This document shows, piece after piece, positions 16,939 through 25,438 of a DNA stretch of 40,079 bases. Numbering within the stretch: the first letter of the stretch is position 1; the number at the start of each line of letters is the position of its first letter. A program made the translations under genes and the position numbers. The notes beneath the pieces are model-generated. The model had not been told where the DNA came from. It made no database searches and saw only the letters and a program-made list of their open reading frames with translations. Source of the DNA: Gemmatimonadota bacterium (GTDB lineage: Bacteria > Gemmatimonadota > Gemmatimonadetes > Gemmatimonadales > JACORV01); assembly GCA_016209905.1 (NCBI GenBank), contig JACQVG010000018.1:1-40079 (forward strand), written 5' to 3'.

Positions 16939-18207
16939 TTGCCTTCCCACCGCACCGCCGGAGAGCCGCTGACCTCCGACCCCGACACCTTCCGCATCCG
17001 GGAACGGTTCGAGCGGCTGCTCGCAGCCGGGATCTCCATCTCCTCCGAGCGCTCCCTGGACCGCGTGCTCCAGCAGGTCGTGGACTCCGCGCGCGCGGTC
17101 GTCGAGGCGCGCTACGCCGCCCTTGGCATCCTGGGCGAGGACGGCGCCACGCTGGTGCGCTTCGCCGCGTCGGGCCTGAGCGAGGCCGAGCGGGAACGAA
17201 TCGGCGCCTGGCCGCGCGGCCGCGGGCTGCTCGGGGCGGTGATCCGGGATCGGAAGCCGCTGCGCATCGCGGAGATCGGCGCCCATCCGGAAGCCTACGG
17301 CTTCCCCGCCCACCATCCCGCCATGCGCTCGTTCCTCGGCGTCCCCGTCGTCGGGCGCACGGGACCGGTCGGGAACCTGTACATGGGCGACAAGATCGGG
17401 GCGCGCGAGTTCAGCGCGGAGGACGAGTCCATCGCCGTCCTCCTGGCGGCCCAAGCGGCGGTCGCGGTGGAGAACGCCCGACTCTACGACGAGACGGCCC
17501 AGCTGCTGGGCAGGGTGCAGGCGATGCAGCGCCAGCGCGATCAGTTCTTCGCCATGATCAACCATGAACTGCGCAACGCGCTGACCGGTGTGTACGGATG
17601 GGCCGAGCGGCTGCTCCGCTCCCATTCGGGAAGGGCGGCCGCCCGCGCGGCGCGGGAGGTCTACGAAGGAGCGGAGAGGGCGGTCACGCTGATGAACAAC
17701 CTGCTCGACCTGAGCCGCCTGGACGCCGGGAAGGTGCAGGCGGTGTGGCGCCAGGCCGCGCTCCGCGACGTCGTCGAGCGCGCCCGGGCTCTCGTCCAGC
17801 CGGCCGCGGATGCCAAGCGGATCGCGCTGGAGGAGGAGTTCCCGGAGCCCTCGCCCCGCTGCCGCACCGACACCATGCGCTTCGAGCAGATCCTGGTGAA
17901 CCTGTTGAGCAACGCCATCCGCCACAGCCCGTCCGGCGAGACGGTCGCCGTCAGGGTCGAGACCACGGCGGACGAGATCCTGGTGCACGTCATTGATCGC
18001 GGGCCCGGCATCCCGCTCGAAGCGCAGGGCAAGATCTTCGAGCCCTACATCCGCGTGGACCCGGAGTCCGGCCTGGGCTCGGGCCTGGGCCTGCCCGTCT
18101 CGCGCCGCCTGGCGGAGCTGCTGGGCGGCCGGCTGAGCGTGCACAGCGCGCTGGGCCGCGGCGCGACGTTCACGCTGGCGGTTCCGAGCGCTCCGCCCGG
18201 CGAATGA
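16939..18207 (+). CDS. Soluble GAF-domain sensor histidine kinase (DevS/DosS-like GAF, HisKA-type core)
   Basis: GAF with AHPEAYGFPAHHPAMRSFLGVPVVGRTGPVGNLYMGDK; H-box FFAMINHELRNALTG; NLLSNAIRHSP; DRGPGIP; GSGLGLPVSRRLAELLGG. No TM segment visible. TTG start. Confidence 0.9.
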   Translation: MPSHRTAGEPLTSDPDTFRIRERFERLLAAGISISSERSLDRVLQQVVDSARAVVEARYAALGILGEDGATLVRFAASGLSEAERERIGAWPRGRGLLGAVIRDRKPLRIAEIGAHPEAYGFPAHHPAMRSFLGVPVVGRTGPVGNLYMGDKIGAREFSAEDESIAVLLAAQAAVAVENARLYDETAQLLGRVQAMQRQRDQFFAMINHELRNALTGVYGWAERLLRSHSGRAAARAAREVYEGAERAVTLMNNLLDLSRLDAGKVQAVWRQAALRDVVERARALVQPAADAKRIALEEEFPEPSPRCRTDTMRFEQILVNLLSNAIRHSPSGETVAVRVETTADEILVHVIDRGPGIPLEAQGKIFEPYIRVDPESGLGSGLGLPVSRRLAELLGGRLSVHSALGRGATFTLAVPSAPPGE

Positions 18208-18214
18208 ACCTTTC

Positions 18215-18258
18215 TTCACGCCGGGTTTAGCGGCGATTCAGCCGTCGCGAGGTATGGT
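18215..18258 (+). promoter_or_regulatory. Direct-repeat box plus -10 for the response regulator gene
   Basis: TTCACGC-CGGG-TTTAGCG-GCGA-TTCAGCC (11-bp period) from 18215; TATGGT at 18253 (38 bp after repeat start). Confidence 0.65.
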
Positions 18259-18264
18259 GCCCGA

Positions 18265-18936
18265 ATGAAGATCCTCGTCGTCGAAGACGATCGCAAAGTC
18301 GCCGGGTTCATCGAGCAGGGCCTCCGTGAGGAGGGCTACTCCGTGGACGTCGCCCCCGACGGCGACGAGGCGACGATGCTCGCCCACGTGTACGATTACG
18401 ACGTGATCGTTCTCGACGTGATGCTGCCGAAGAAAAGCGGACTGCACGTTGCGGCGGAGCTTCGGCGCGAGGGCCGGGGGACGCCGGTCCTCATGCTGAC
18501 CGCGCGGGACGCCACGGAGGACATCGTCCGCGGACTCGACGCCGGTGCCGACGACTACCTCACCAAGCCGTTCAAGTTCGATGAGCTGCTCGCGCGGGTG
18601 CGCGCCCTCGTGCGCCGCGGCGGCGCGACCCGGACGGAGCTGTTGACGTACGGGCCGATCGAGCTCGACCGGCTGAAGCACAAGGTCCGCGTCGGCGGGA
18701 GGGGGCTGGAGCTGTCTCCCAAGGAGTTTCACCTGCTGGAGCACTTCCTCCTGCGCCCGGAGGAGGTGGTGCGTCGCACCGAGCTGTTGGAGAAGGTGTG
18801 GGACATGCACTTCGACCCCGAGAGCAACGTCGTGGACGTGCACGTCGGGAATCTGCGGCGCAAGCTTCGGCAGGCCGCCCAGATGAGCCTGATCCACACC
18901 GTGCGCGGCGTCGGCTTCCGCCTCCAGAAACCCTAG
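18265..18936 (+). CDS. OmpR/PhoB-family response regulator
   Basis: MKILVVEDDRKVAGFIEQGLREEGYSVDVAPDG; DVIVLDVMLPKKSG; winged-helix LSPKEFHLLEHFLLRPEEVVRRTELLEKVWDMHFDPESNVVDVHVGNLRRKL...IHTVRGVGFRL. Confidence 0.95.
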   Translation: MKILVVEDDRKVAGFIEQGLREEGYSVDVAPDGDEATMLAHVYDYDVIVLDVMLPKKSGLHVAAELRREGRGTPVLMLTARDATEDIVRGLDAGADDYLTKPFKFDELLARVRALVRRGGATRTELLTYGPIELDRLKHKVRVGGRGLELSPKEFHLLEHFLLRPEEVVRRTELLEKVWDMHFDPESNVVDVHVGNLRRKLRQAAQMSLIHTVRGVGFRLQKP

Positions 18937-18953
18937 GCCTCGATGATGGGATC

Positions 18954-18997
18954 TTCACGCAACTTTCACGCTGCCTTCATCCGGCGCGGGCTAGGCT
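18954..18997 (+). promoter_or_regulatory. Direct-repeat box plus -10 in front of an apparently gene-less region
   Basis: TTCACGC-AACT-TTCACGC-TGCC-TTCATCC (11-bp period) from 18954; TAGGCT at 18992 (38 bp after repeat start). Confidence 0.65.
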
Positions 18998-19003
18998 CGC
19001 TGT

Positions 19004-19256
19004 GACCACCCGAATCGGTGGTCGGTGCGGGATCGCCCCTGAGGAGGGGCCGGCGCTCAAAACGCCGCCGACGGATCGGTTCGCTCGGAGTCACCGGCCG
19101 CACGTTCACTGGCTCGCGCCGGTACGAGAACACGAAACCCGGCGACAAACAGGCACTCGAGGAGCGGACGCCATCGGGTCAGGCACGACCCGACCAAAGT
19201 GATCGGTCGGAAGAAATGTCCTCCAGCCCCCGCGCTCCCCCGGAGAACGGGGGCTG
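19004..19256 (+). ncRNA. Candidate structured small RNA
   Basis: Predicted TSS about 19002-19005; hairpins GACCACC/GGTGGTC (19004-19023), GCCCCT/AGGGGC (19035-19050), CGGCG/CGCCG (19051-19067), CGGGTC/GACCCG (19175-19192), CCGACC/GGTCGG (19190-19210) and 3' stem CAGCCCCCG/CGGGGGCTG (19224-19256). Confidence 0.4.
19224..19256. terminator. Hairpin between the candidate sRNA and the dnaJ 3' end (possibly bidirectional)
   Basis: CAGCCCCCG-N15-CGGGGGCTG perfect 9-bp stem; minus-strand flank ATTTCTTCC, plus-strand flank ATCTCTTCC. Confidence 0.55.
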
Positions 19257-19271
19257 ATCTCTTCCAGCCTC

Positions 19272-20384
19272 CTAGTATCTCAGCCCCGTCGCGTCCGCGA
19301 ACTGCTTCAGGATGGCTTCCTGCTCGGCCGAGAGCTTGGTGGGAACCTCCAGGCTGACCTCCACCAACTGGTCGCCCCGCGCGCTGTTCTTCTCGATGCC
19401 CTGCCCCTTGATCCGGAACTTGCGACCGGGCTGGGTGCCGGCCGGAATCCGGAGCACGACGTGCTTGCCGTCGAGCGTGCGCACCTTGAGCTTCGTTCCG
19501 AGCATCGCCTGGGCGACGTTGATCGGCACCACGCAGTGCACGTCGAGTCCGTCGCGGTGGAAGAATCGGTCGGGCTCGACCTGGAAGGTGATCACGAGGT
19601 CGCCCGCTGCCGCGCCGCCCGTCCCGCGCAACCCCTGCTCCTTGAGGCGCAGCTTCGCGCCGGAATCGGCGCCGGCAGGCACCTCGATCATCAGGCGTTT
19701 CTCGAGCTTGACGTCGCCGACCCCGTGGCAGGTGCCGCACCGCCGTGACGCGACCCGGCCCTTGCCGCGGCAGGCGGGACACGGTCGCTTGACCGCGAAG
19801 CCTCCGTAACCGAACGAGACCTGCCCGCTCCCCTGGCACTCGGAGCAGGCCGTGAGCGTCGCGCCCGGCGCGGCCCCCGAGCCTCCGCAGGTCGGGCAGC
19901 CTTCCGTCACGGGCACAACCACCGGCACCTTGCCGCCGAGCGCCGCTACTCGGAACGGGAGGGTCACCACCGTCTCCACGCTCTCGCCCCGCTCGCGCCC
20001 GCCGCGCTTCGCCTCGCCGCCGAAGATGGAGGAGAACAGGTCGCCGATCCCGCCCAGACCAGCGTAATCCTTGAGGTCGAAGTCCTCGAACCGCGCACCC
20101 GCGCCGCCGCCGGCCGGCCGGCCCGGGGCGCTGCGCGCCCCGAAGCCGGTGAATCCGCCGTAGCGGCGGAGGCGGTCGTAGTGCTTGCGCTTTTCGTCGT
20201 CGGACAGGACGGCATACGCTTCGGTGATCTCCTTGAAGCGTTCGCCGGTCGTCCTGTCCCCCCCGCCGGGGCTGGCGTCGGGATGGTGCTTCTTCGCCAG
20301 TTTCCGGTAGGACCGCTTGATCTGGTCCTTCGTCGCCGATTCGGCGACGCCCAGTATCCGGTAGTAGTCCTTCTGCTGCGACAC
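19272..20384 (-). CDS. dnaJ: Chaperone DnaJ
   Basis: KDYYRILGVAESATKDQIKRSYRKLAKKHHPD; CxxCxG zinc repeats CPTCGGSG, CSECQGSG, CPACRGKG, CGTCHGVG. Confidence 0.95.
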   Translation of the reverse strand: MSQQKDYYRILGVAESATKDQIKRSYRKLAKKHHPDASPGGGDRTTGERFKEITEAYAVLSDDEKRKHYDRLRRYGGFTGFGARSAPGRPAGGGAGARFEDFDLKDYAGLGGIGDLFSSIFGGEAKRGGRERGESVETVVTLPFRVAALGGKVPVVVPVTEGCPTCGGSGAAPGATLTACSECQGSGQVSFGYGGFAVKRPCPACRGKGRVASRRCGTCHGVGDVKLEKRLMIEVPAGADSGAKLRLKEQGLRGTGGAAAGDLVITFQVEPDRFFHRDGLDVHCVVPINVAQAMLGTKLKVRTLDGKHVVLRIPAGTQPGRKFRIKGQGIEKNSARGDQLVEVSLEVPTKLSAEQEAILKQFADATGLRY

Positions 20385-20387
20385 CGG

Positions 20388-21071
20388 CTAGCTCGCCGCT
20401 TCGTCTTCGGCCCGCGCCGTCCAGGTCAGCACCGCCACGCGCGCCGGTCTGAGGAGCGTGCCCCGGAAGCGATAGCCGTGCTGGAACACATCGCCGACCG
20501 TGTGGTCCGCCTCCGGCGAGGGCGCGGCCAGCGCCGCCACCGCCTCGTGACTGTTGGGGTCGAAGGGCTGGCCGGCCGGATCGAGGCGCTCGAGCCCCGC
20601 GCCCTCGAGCACCTTGAGGAGCTTGCGCTCGACGAGCCCGACGCCTTCGTGGAGCGCGGCCGCAGACGTCTGCTCGGGGTCGAGCCGAGCGACGCGCGCC
20701 AGGTCGTCCACGACCTCCAGGATGCGCCGCAGCAGCTCCGCCTGCCCCCGGCCCCACGCATCGTCCCGCTCGCGAATCGCCCGCTTGCGATAGTTCTCGA
20801 GGTCCGCCGCGGTGCGCAGGCAGCGATCCTTCCACTCGGCCAGCTCGCCGGCGAGCCTTTGGACCGCCTCGTCGGCAGACTCGAGCACCGCCGCGGCGCT
20901 CGCGTCGCCCGGTGCCGCCGCCGCGTCACCAGGCTCGTGACCGACCGCCTCGTCCGTCACCGAGTCCGGTGCGGGCGCCGGTTCCGACGCCTCTCCCGCC
21001 GGGCCGTCCCCCCGGCCTGCGGTGGCGGGGGAGCCGACATTCGCCGCGCGGCCCTGATGCTTCTTTCCCAT
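20388..21071 (-). CDS. grpE: GrpE nucleotide exchange factor
   Basis: ELAEWKDRCLRTAADLENYRKRAIRERDDAWGRGQAELLRRILEVVDDLARVA...; upstream of dnaJ. Start taken at MGKKHQ. Confidence 0.9.
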   Translation of the reverse strand: MGKKHQGRAANVGSPATAGRGDGPAGEASEPAPAPDSVTDEAVGHEPGDAAAAPGDASAAAVLESADEAVQRLAGELAEWKDRCLRTAADLENYRKRAIRERDDAWGRGQAELLRRILEVVDDLARVARLDPEQTSAAALHEGVGLVERKLLKVLEGAGLERLDPAGQPFDPNSHEAVAALAAPSPEADHTVGDVFQHGYRFRGTLLRPARVAVLTWTARAEDEAAS

Positions 21072-21247
21072 GGTGCTCCCAGCTTGCATGGCGCAAGTCT
21101 GCGCCTTGAACGATAACGCGGGTGGCAAGGGCCGTGCCACCGCGGACAGCCACGACGGCAGTCGCTAGCGCGGCCCGTCGGATGGAGCCGCAGGCGCGGC
21201 ACCGTCCGCCGCGCGCCCACGAGGGACGCGCCGGCCGGCCTGGAGCT

Positions 21248-22615
21248 TCAGCCCACGACCGGCTCGAGCCGCGCCGTGAAGTGCGGAAGCACCGGGCTGC
21301 GCGACACGATCCTCAGGCCGCGGACGGCGCCGCGGCCGGCCAGCAGCGCCGCGCACACCTCGGCGACGTAGTCGAGGTGGCTATCCGTGTAGACCCTGCG
21401 TGGGACGGCGAGACGCACCAGCTCGAGTTCCGGCCACTCCCACGTCCCCGTCGCCTCGTCCGGCTTGCCGAACATCAGCCCGCCGATCTCGACCCCGCGG
21501 ACGCCTCCCTCCAGGTAGAGCGCGCACGCCAGCGCCTGAGCGGGAAACTGCTCCTGAGGGATGTGCGGCAGGAAGCGCCGCGCGTCGAGGTACACGGCGT
21601 GTCCCCCGATCGGCAGCAGCACCGGGGCGCCGAGCGCCTGGAGCCGCTCGCCGAAGCGTCTCACCTGGCCGACGCGATGCTCCAGGTAGCGTTCGTCGAG
21701 TACCTCCTCGAGCCCGCGCGCCATCGCCTCGAGGTCGCGCCCCGCCAGCCCCCCATACGTCGTGAAGCCCTCGATCAGGACCAACATGCTCGACACCCGC
21801 GCGGCGAGCGCCTCATCGTTCATCGCGATGAAGCCGCCGATGTTGACCAGGCCGTCCTTCTTCGCCGACATCGTGCAGCCGTCACCCAGGGCGAAGAACG
21901 CCCGCGCGATCTCCTCGATCGATCGGCCGGCGCACCCGGTGTCGCGCGTCTTGCAGAGGTATGCGTTCTCAGCGAAGCGGCAGGCGTCATAGTAGAGGGG
22001 GATGCCGTGACCGTGGCACCAGTCCGCCGTCGCGCGGGCGTTCCCCAGGGAGACAGGCTGACCGCCTCCCGAGTTGTTGGTGATGGTCAGCATCACCAGC
22101 GGGATGCGATCGCGCCCCACCTCGGCGAGCACGCGGTCGAGCTTCGCCAGATCCATGTTCCCCTTGAAGGGGTGATTGACTGTCTGATCGTACGCTTCGT
22201 CTATGACGCAGTTGACCGCCACACCCCGGTTGTGCTCGACGTTGGCGCGCGTGGTGTCGAAGTGGATGTTGTTCGGCACTCGGTCGCCCGGCCGCAGCAC
22301 GGTGCTGAAGAGGAGGTTCTCCGCCACGCGACCCTGGTGGGTCGGGATCACCTCACGGTAGCCGGTGACGCGCCGCACCACGGTCTCGAAGGCGTAGAAG
22401 TTGCGGCTCCCCGCGTACGACTCGTCGCCCAGCATCATCGCCGACCACTGGCGGTCGGACATGGCGGAGGTCCCCGAGTCGGTCAAGAGATCTATCGTGA
22501 TGAGCGAGGCCGGGAGGTTGAAGAGGTTATGCCCCGCCTGCGCGAGGGCCTCGGCGCGCTCGGCCCGCGTGGTGAAGGCCAGCGGCTCGACGACCTTGAT
22601 CTTGAAAGGTTCCAT
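21248..22615 (-). CDS. tnaA: Tryptophanase (tryptophanase/tyrosine phenol-lyase family)
   Basis: MEPFKIKVVEPLAFTTRAERAEAL...IDLLTDSGTSAMSDRQWSAMMLGDESYAGSRNFYAFE; AMSAKKD-type TMSAKKDGLVNIGGF; LLPHIPQEQFPAQALACALYLEGGVRGVEIG as in TnaA. Confidence 0.88.
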   Translation of the reverse strand: MEPFKIKVVEPLAFTTRAERAEALAQAGHNLFNLPASLITIDLLTDSGTSAMSDRQWSAMMLGDESYAGSRNFYAFETVVRRVTGYREVIPTHQGRVAENLLFSTVLRPGDRVPNNIHFDTTRANVEHNRGVAVNCVIDEAYDQTVNHPFKGNMDLAKLDRVLAEVGRDRIPLVMLTITNNSGGGQPVSLGNARATADWCHGHGIPLYYDACRFAENAYLCKTRDTGCAGRSIEEIARAFFALGDGCTMSAKKDGLVNIGGFIAMNDEALAARVSSMLVLIEGFTTYGGLAGRDLEAMARGLEEVLDERYLEHRVGQVRRFGERLQALGAPVLLPIGGHAVYLDARRFLPHIPQEQFPAQALACALYLEGGVRGVEIGGLMFGKPDEATGTWEWPELELVRLAVPRRVYTDSHLDYVAEVCAALLAGRGAVRGLRIVSRSPVLPHFTARLEPVVG

Positions 22616-22641
22616 GTCAGGACGCCCTGCGTCGCGGAGTG

Positions 22642-23490
22642 TCAGCGCTGAGGACGCGGCAGGACGCGGTCGAGCCACGGCTCGATGTCCGCGAAGGCGC
22701 GGTCCCGCTCGCGCTCGTTCAGTACTTCGTGAAAGAATCCTTCGTACACCCGGACCGTGACGTCGCCCGGCAGCCCCACCGCGAACGCCTCCGCCGCCGG
22801 ACGCGACACGATGCGGTCGTCGCCGGCGAGCAGGAAGAGGAGCGGCACCGTGATCCGGTCTCGCTGGGCGAGGAGCAGCGCCTGGGCGTCTACCGTCTCG
22901 CGATACGCCATCGGCGACATGACCTGGTGGCAGAGCGGGTCGCTCTTGACCGCCTCGCCCACCGCAGGGTCGGTGGACAGGTGGGCGAGCTCCACGCCGG
23001 TGGAGATCCCGATGGCGGGAGCGAGCCCCGCGAGCCACGAGGCGAGCGTGGTCTTCCAGGCCGGGATGCGTATGGCCAAGACCACCGCGGGGCTGGAGAG
23101 AATCGCGCCCGAGAGCCCCTGCGGTCCGGTCTCCAGGTAGCGCAGCGCGATCGCGCCGCCGAAGGAGTGGCCGAGGACGAGCTGCGGCCCCGGCGCCTCG
23201 GCGGCCGCGAGCTTCCTGAGCGCCACGACGTCGGACAGAAACTGCGCGAAGCGCGCGACGTGCCCGCGGGGTCCCGGCGACCGGCCGTGGCCGCGCAGAT
23301 CGAGCGCGAAGACGCTGATGCCGCGGCCGGCGAACCAGCCGGCGACGTGGCCGTAGCGTCCGCTGTGCTCGCCGAAGCCGTGCAGGAGGACGAGGGATGC
23401 CCGGTGCCGGCCCTGCGCGCGGGCGCGCCGGAGGGCCAGCCGCGCACCGTCCGCCGCCGTCCAGTGCTCGACCCGGTCGAACTCCCCCAC
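22642..23490 (-). CDS. Alpha/beta hydrolase, monoacylglycerol lipase-like
   Basis: LVLLHGFGEHSGRYGHVAGWFAGRGISVFALDLRGHGRSPGPRGHV; GHSFGGAIALRY; GTG start overlaps the cinA stop. Confidence 0.85.
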   Translation of the reverse strand: MGEFDRVEHWTAADGARLALRRARAQGRHRASLVLLHGFGEHSGRYGHVAGWFAGRGISVFALDLRGHGRSPGPRGHVARFAQFLSDVVALRKLAAAEAPGPQLVLGHSFGGAIALRYLETGPQGLSGAILSSPAVVLAIRIPAWKTTLASWLAGLAPAIGISTGVELAHLSTDPAVGEAVKSDPLCHQVMSPMAYRETVDAQALLLAQRDRITVPLLFLLAGDDRIVSRPAAEAFAVGLPGDVTVRVYEGFFHEVLNERERDRAFADIEPWLDRVLPRPQR

Positions 23491-24788
23491 TACAGCGTGC
23501 CTGCAGCCACGCGGCGCAGGTAGTTCAGCGCCGCCTGCGCGGCGCGTCGGCGCACGTCGTCGCGTTCGCCGGGGAAGACGTGCCGGAAAGCGCGCACGAC
23601 GTCGTGCCACAGCACCGCGATCCAGACCGTGCCGACCGGCTTCGCCTCCGTCCCGCCGGCGGGGCCCGCGATTCCGGTGACGGCGATCGCGGCGTCGGCG
23701 CCCAGAGCGCGCGCCACGCCCGTGCTCATCTGCCGTACCACCGCCTCGCTCACCGCGCCGTGCTCGGCGATGGCGTCAGCCGCGACACCCAGCAGCCCGA
23801 GCTTCACCTCGTCGTCGTAGGCGACGACTGCCCCCAGGAAGACGGTCGAGCTGCCCGGCACCGCCGTCAGGCGTGCGCCGAGGAGGCCGCCGGTGCACGA
23901 CTCCGCCACCGCGAGCTTCGCGCCCGCCCGCTCGAGCGCCAGGAGGACGACCGCCGCCAGGTCCTCGTCGCCGTCGCCGTACGCGTGCGGAGCGACGACG
24001 GCGCGCAGGGCGTCGCCCGCCCTGGCGAGCTCGGCATCGGCCTCGCCGGGCGGGAGCTCCCACGCCGTCAGCCGCAAGTCCACCCCGTCCACCGACGGCA
24101 GCGATGCCAGGGTGACCGCCGGCCCCAGCGACATCGCCGCTTCGCGCACCAGGTCCGCGAGCGCCGACTCGGCGACACCGGTCGTGCGGATGGTGCGGGA
24201 CCGGATGACTCGGGCGCCGCCGCTCCGATCGGCCGGCGCGCTCGCGCGGGCCGGGGCGCCCCGGTCCATCCGCGCCCGGAGCCGCGGGAGCACCTCGCGT
24301 TCGAGCAGGGCGCGCATCTCGCTCGGCACGCCGGGCAGGAGCACGGCGAGGCGCCCGGCCTCGTCCTCGATCCACAGGCCGGGCGCGGTGCCCAGCGGGT
24401 TGGGGAGGACGGTGGCCCCCTCGGGTACGTCGGCCTGGGAGCGGTTCGCTTCCGGCATGGGAGAGACGCCGCGGCGGCGGTGCTGCGCCTCCAGCGTCGC
24501 CAGGATCTGCGGGTCGCGCCGCAGGCGCTTCCCGAAAAGCTGGGCCACCGCCTGCCGGGTGAGATCGTCGTGCGTCGGGCCCAGGCCGCCCGTGACAATC
24601 ACCGTCCCGCAGCGCTCCAGCGCGGCCGCTACGGCCCCGCGCACCTCCGCCGCCTCATCGGCGACCGTCGCGCGACGGCGCACGCGCACGCCGCTCGCCG
24701 CCAGGGCGCGGCCCAAATCCGCCGCGTTGCTGTCCTGGACGAGGCCGAGGACGAGCTCGGTGCCGACGGTGAGAAGCTCGCAATCCAT
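23490..24788 (-). CDS. cinA: CinA-family competence/damage-inducible protein
   Basis: CELLTVGTELVLGLVQDSNAADLGRALAASGV; VTGGLGPTHDDLTRQAVAQ; C-terminal AVAESCTGGLLGARLTAVPGSS. Confidence 0.92.
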   Translation of the reverse strand: MDCELLTVGTELVLGLVQDSNAADLGRALAASGVRVRRRATVADEAAEVRGAVAAALERCGTVIVTGGLGPTHDDLTRQAVAQLFGKRLRRDPQILATLEAQHRRRGVSPMPEANRSQADVPEGATVLPNPLGTAPGLWIEDEAGRLAVLLPGVPSEMRALLEREVLPRLRARMDRGAPARASAPADRSGGARVIRSRTIRTTGVAESALADLVREAAMSLGPAVTLASLPSVDGVDLRLTAWELPPGEADAELARAGDALRAVVAPHAYGDGDEDLAAVVLLALERAGAKLAVAESCTGGLLGARLTAVPGSSTVFLGAVVAYDDEVKLGLLGVAADAIAEHGAVSEAVVRQMSTGVARALGADAAIAVTGIAGPAGGTEAKPVGTVWIAVLWHDVVRAFRHVFPGERDDVRRRAAQAALNYLRRVAAGTL

Positions 24789-25430
24789 CTACCGGCCGGC
24801 GGTCCGGAGGAGCGCGCGGTAGCGGTAGAGATACACGGCGAGCGAGGAGACCGTGAGAACGATGGCTGCGGCGAGGGTCAGCGCGACGACGGCGCCGTGG
24901 AACTGGTCCCAGTAGTCGCGCAGCCGCCCGGTCCAGCGCATCTCCACGATGAGATCCTTCCAGGCGAACCACGCGATCGTGGCCCCGATGAAGATGTTCT
25001 GGAAGACGGCCTTCAGCTTGCCGGCGCGGCCGGCCGGGATGATCACGCCGCGGCGCCTGGCCTGGAAGCGGAAGATCGTCATCAGAGTCTCGCGCCCCAC
25101 CAGGAGCACGGCGACCCAGAGCGGCAGGCTGCCCCACCACGGGATCTGATAGTCGGCCAGCAGCGTGGGGTGGCGCGTGATCCAGTAGATCGGGACCAGG
25201 GTGGCGAAAAGGAGGAGCTTGTCGGCGATCGGATCGAGCAGCTTGCCGAGGTCGGTGACCTGGTTGCGGCTGCGCGCGAGGTAGCCGTCCGCGACGTCGC
25301 TCACGGCGGCGACGACGAAGATCACGAACGCCACGACCTTGGGCCACGAGCCCTGGATGAACGGCAGGAGCGCGATGACGGGGGCCAGCCCGATGCGCGC
25401 CAGGGTCAGGACGTTGGACAGGGTCCACAT
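24789..25430 (-). CDS. pgsA: CDP-diacylglycerol--glycerol-3-phosphate 3-phosphatidyltransferase
   Basis: TLSNVLTLARIGLAPVIALLPF; CDP-alcohol phosphotransferase motif DVADGYLARSRNQVTDLGKLLDPIADK. Confidence 0.88.
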   Translation of the reverse strand: MWTLSNVLTLARIGLAPVIALLPFIQGSWPKVVAFVIFVVAAVSDVADGYLARSRNQVTDLGKLLDPIADKLLLFATLVPIYWITRHPTLLADYQIPWWGSLPLWVAVLLVGRETLMTIFRFQARRRGVIIPAGRAGKLKAVFQNIFIGATIAWFAWKDLIVEMRWTGRLRDYWDQFHGAVVALTLAAAIVLTVSSLAVYLYRYRALLRTAGR

Positions 25431-25438
25431 GACCCGGC

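Noticed and set aside
19175-19192. GGTCAGG in the candidate sRNA as an SRP RNA
   Set aside because: Lacks the AGCAGC partner and apical stem; the genuine SRP RNA is at 29752-29848.
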